Positions 6,901-7,131 of a stretch of DNA of 7,131 bases are shown here, in pieces; position 1 is the first letter of the stretch, and each line of letters begins with the position of its first letter. Source of the DNA: Rhodospirillaceae bacterium (lineage in GTDB: Bacteria; Pseudomonadota; Alphaproteobacteria; Micavibrionales; Micavibrionaceae); assembly GCA_003452275.1 (NCBI GenBank), contig DMIT01000130.1, positions 4,684 through 11,814 on the forward strand. Direction: 5' to 3'. Position numbers and translations under genes: made by a program. The notes under the pieces are model-generated. The model ran no database searches. It was not told where the DNA came from and saw nothing but the letters and a program-made list of their open reading frames with translations.

Positions 6901-7076
6901 AAACCAATATTTTCAAAGATTTCCTGACCAGTTTCAAGACATCCGACCCGGTGTCCAAACCTGCGGTTATTCAACCGCCATCCAATGGAAATGTCACCAA
7001 CCCCAATCCTGCCAATGTGCCGGAAGCATTGCGCAATGCTCCCGGATTGAAAACCGACGAAGTGCTGGGCGATTAA
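3939..7076 (+). CDS. Large exported TPR protein of the flagellar cluster
   Basis: A 1045-residue protein of unestablished function. Residues 1-23 are a clear signal peptide (basic MVRIRP, hydrophobic core, AFA before ADNA), so the mature protein is periplasmic or outer-membrane associated. Residues about 30-127 form a beta-rich, AMIN-like region (SRVVFDW at 43-49, LIIDVKGD at 121-128). A low-complexity linker follows (about 130-205), then a second beta-rich region (about 205-400, with FIDFDSLPSYVGLAVLP and a closing GGIHIAS). From about 465 to 910 there are many TPR-like helix pairs (for example AEGLISLAKLSLSFNYAPEAIGYLELA-type, NYNLAKIYLMKNEPVKALTL, AKSYSLKGKPDDAFAAL). The tail from about 1003 is Pro/Asn-rich. 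The start is the first ATG after an upstream in-frame stop and is needed for the signal peptide, although no good ribosome site precedes it. It follows cheZ by 107 bases. Similar proteins occur in this position in Rhodospirillales flagellar clusters as I recall. A scaffold role in the motor is inference. Confidence 0.85.
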   Translation: MVRIRPFLSSVMAMALLSSAAFAADNATMPKVKVRSSDKGSYSRVVFDWGNAPASAVKYTTRQSSDRIMITFADGVDLLTDGAAPASLSRITDYKIISPTQVEIVFAKGQNIRHLSADNRLIIDVKGDAVAKTASAADAQSNPVNLAAKIETAAGDPLVKDVAKTTEKTVIDKLAHEKNVIVDHGQNPSAVTAAEPEKKSDTKPKIYQIAITSTTAIPLAIFERNGYLWMVQGKENVKLPPQITTSQGAEPLGTFEPVPSMDGVSTFRIKVPPGLNMSATGSGLAWKLELTDRLQSEPIPVAYKRLFNASGKTVIPSILWPASTIARTVTIRDPDAGDAITVGLVESAKDFTGRPQSFIDFDSLPSYVGLAVLPKADDLKIARADNGVLFTRDGGIHIASDQDFMTAGQKAEPDHPPEQSSSAPATMDKPASRIYDFKGWQIGDKKSLSNNQRLIMSAMGNQTDAKKAEGLISLAKLSLSFNYAPEAIGYLELAQSYVPEIESNPEFMALMGAAEALSWKQKEAYQIFSNASLNDIGEIPYWKAYTLAKLDDWQQAAKILPNDTSVVASYSDDVKIPFGLTLAEIALREGSLEKAKKFLDLLESLRPHMELAYASAYDYLTGELERQTKKPEDAKDIWKKLSVGQDDLYRAKSRFALTMMQLDSKEITQDKAVDNLEGLRYAWRGDDLEVSINYNLAKIYLMKNEPVKALTLMQLAHTLNPSSEQGKKIDQDMHDTFKSLFTPEKIKNIPPVDILILYNEFASLLPAGAEGEAITRQLAERMATADLLPRASALLKKQLDDGLKGLEGANVAIRLATLQNMDMKPDDALASLDRAENLLKGLPSQDVLAKQEEIGLLRAKSYSLKGKPDDAFAALALLPQDDTSLKLRADIAWRGKKWQDAADSLEQLVQNQNITLTRPLSDDQADLLLNWAVALYLADNRYVLANLRERYSDAMAATTKAKKFDVVTRPRQSSLLADRETINSIIDETNIFKDFLTSFKTSDPVSKPAVIQPPSNGNVTNPNPANVPEALRNAPGLKTDEVLGD

Positions 7077-7077
7077 A

Positions 7078-7131
7078 TTACGGCGCGGTGACGACGGGGG
7101 TTGGAATCCCGGCCGGTATATCCATGGGCCC
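7078..7131 (-). CDS. possible C-terminal end of a convergent gene
   Basis: On the minus strand the window edge is open in one frame for 17 codons (GPMDIPAGIPTPVVTAP) and ends in TAA at 7080-7078. If real, it converges on the TPR gene with one base between the two stops. The Pro-rich ending is plausible for a protein tail, but a frame this short is easily open by chance. The plus strand here also has an open frame with a GTG at 7087-7099 range and an ATG at 7123, neither with a good ribosome site. No product can be named. Confidence 0.25.
   Translation of the reverse strand, partial: GPMDIPAGIPTPVVTAP

Overview
The window is a segment of a flagellar and chemotaxis gene cluster from a bacterium, most likely an alphaproteobacterium of the Rhodospirillales or a related lineage such as Micavibrionales. 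The reasons are gene content and order: the end of fliL, then fliM, a DUF6468-type membrane protein, a MotE-like protein, cheY, cheZ and a very large exported TPR protein, all on the + strand. FliM also has the long acidic N-terminal extension that I associate with this group. GC content is about half, which is moderate for the class. The lineage call is an inference from remembered family features; no search was run.

Layout: 1-111 is the last 36 codons of fliL. An 85-base gap (112-196) holds a perfect TATAAT hexamer and a partial sigma-54-like element. fliM (197-1300) is followed after 24 bases by a DUF6468-like gene (1325-1951) and after 3 more bases by a MotE-like gene (1955-2692), a tight transcriptional group. 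A 107-base gap leads to cheY (start placed at 2800), a 51-base gap to cheZ (start placed at 3238), and another 106-base gap (3832-3938) to a 1045-residue exported TPR protein (3939-7076). The last 54 bases could hold the tail of a convergent minus-strand gene whose stop lies one base beyond the TPR gene's stop.

How the genes work together: FliM is the C-ring protein that receives CheY-P, CheY is the signal, and CheZ removes it. The window contains both CheY-P docking peptides, one near the N-terminus of FliM and one at the C-terminus of CheZ, and they share almost the same core. FliL and the MotE-like protein point to the stator side of the motor. The DUF6468-like protein and the MotE-like protein are both single-span coiled-coil proteins, but their charge patterns predict opposite topologies (coiled coil in the cytoplasm versus the periplasm). 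The TPR protein has a signal peptide, two beta-rich regions and a long helical-repeat solenoid, which is the general plan of known periplasmic motor scaffolds such as epsilonproteobacterial PflA. The most interesting part of the window is therefore this set of poorly characterised accessory proteins, which may build a lineage-specific structure around the motor. That idea is a hypothesis. There are no RNA genes, mobile elements, CRISPR arrays or notable repeats that I can support.
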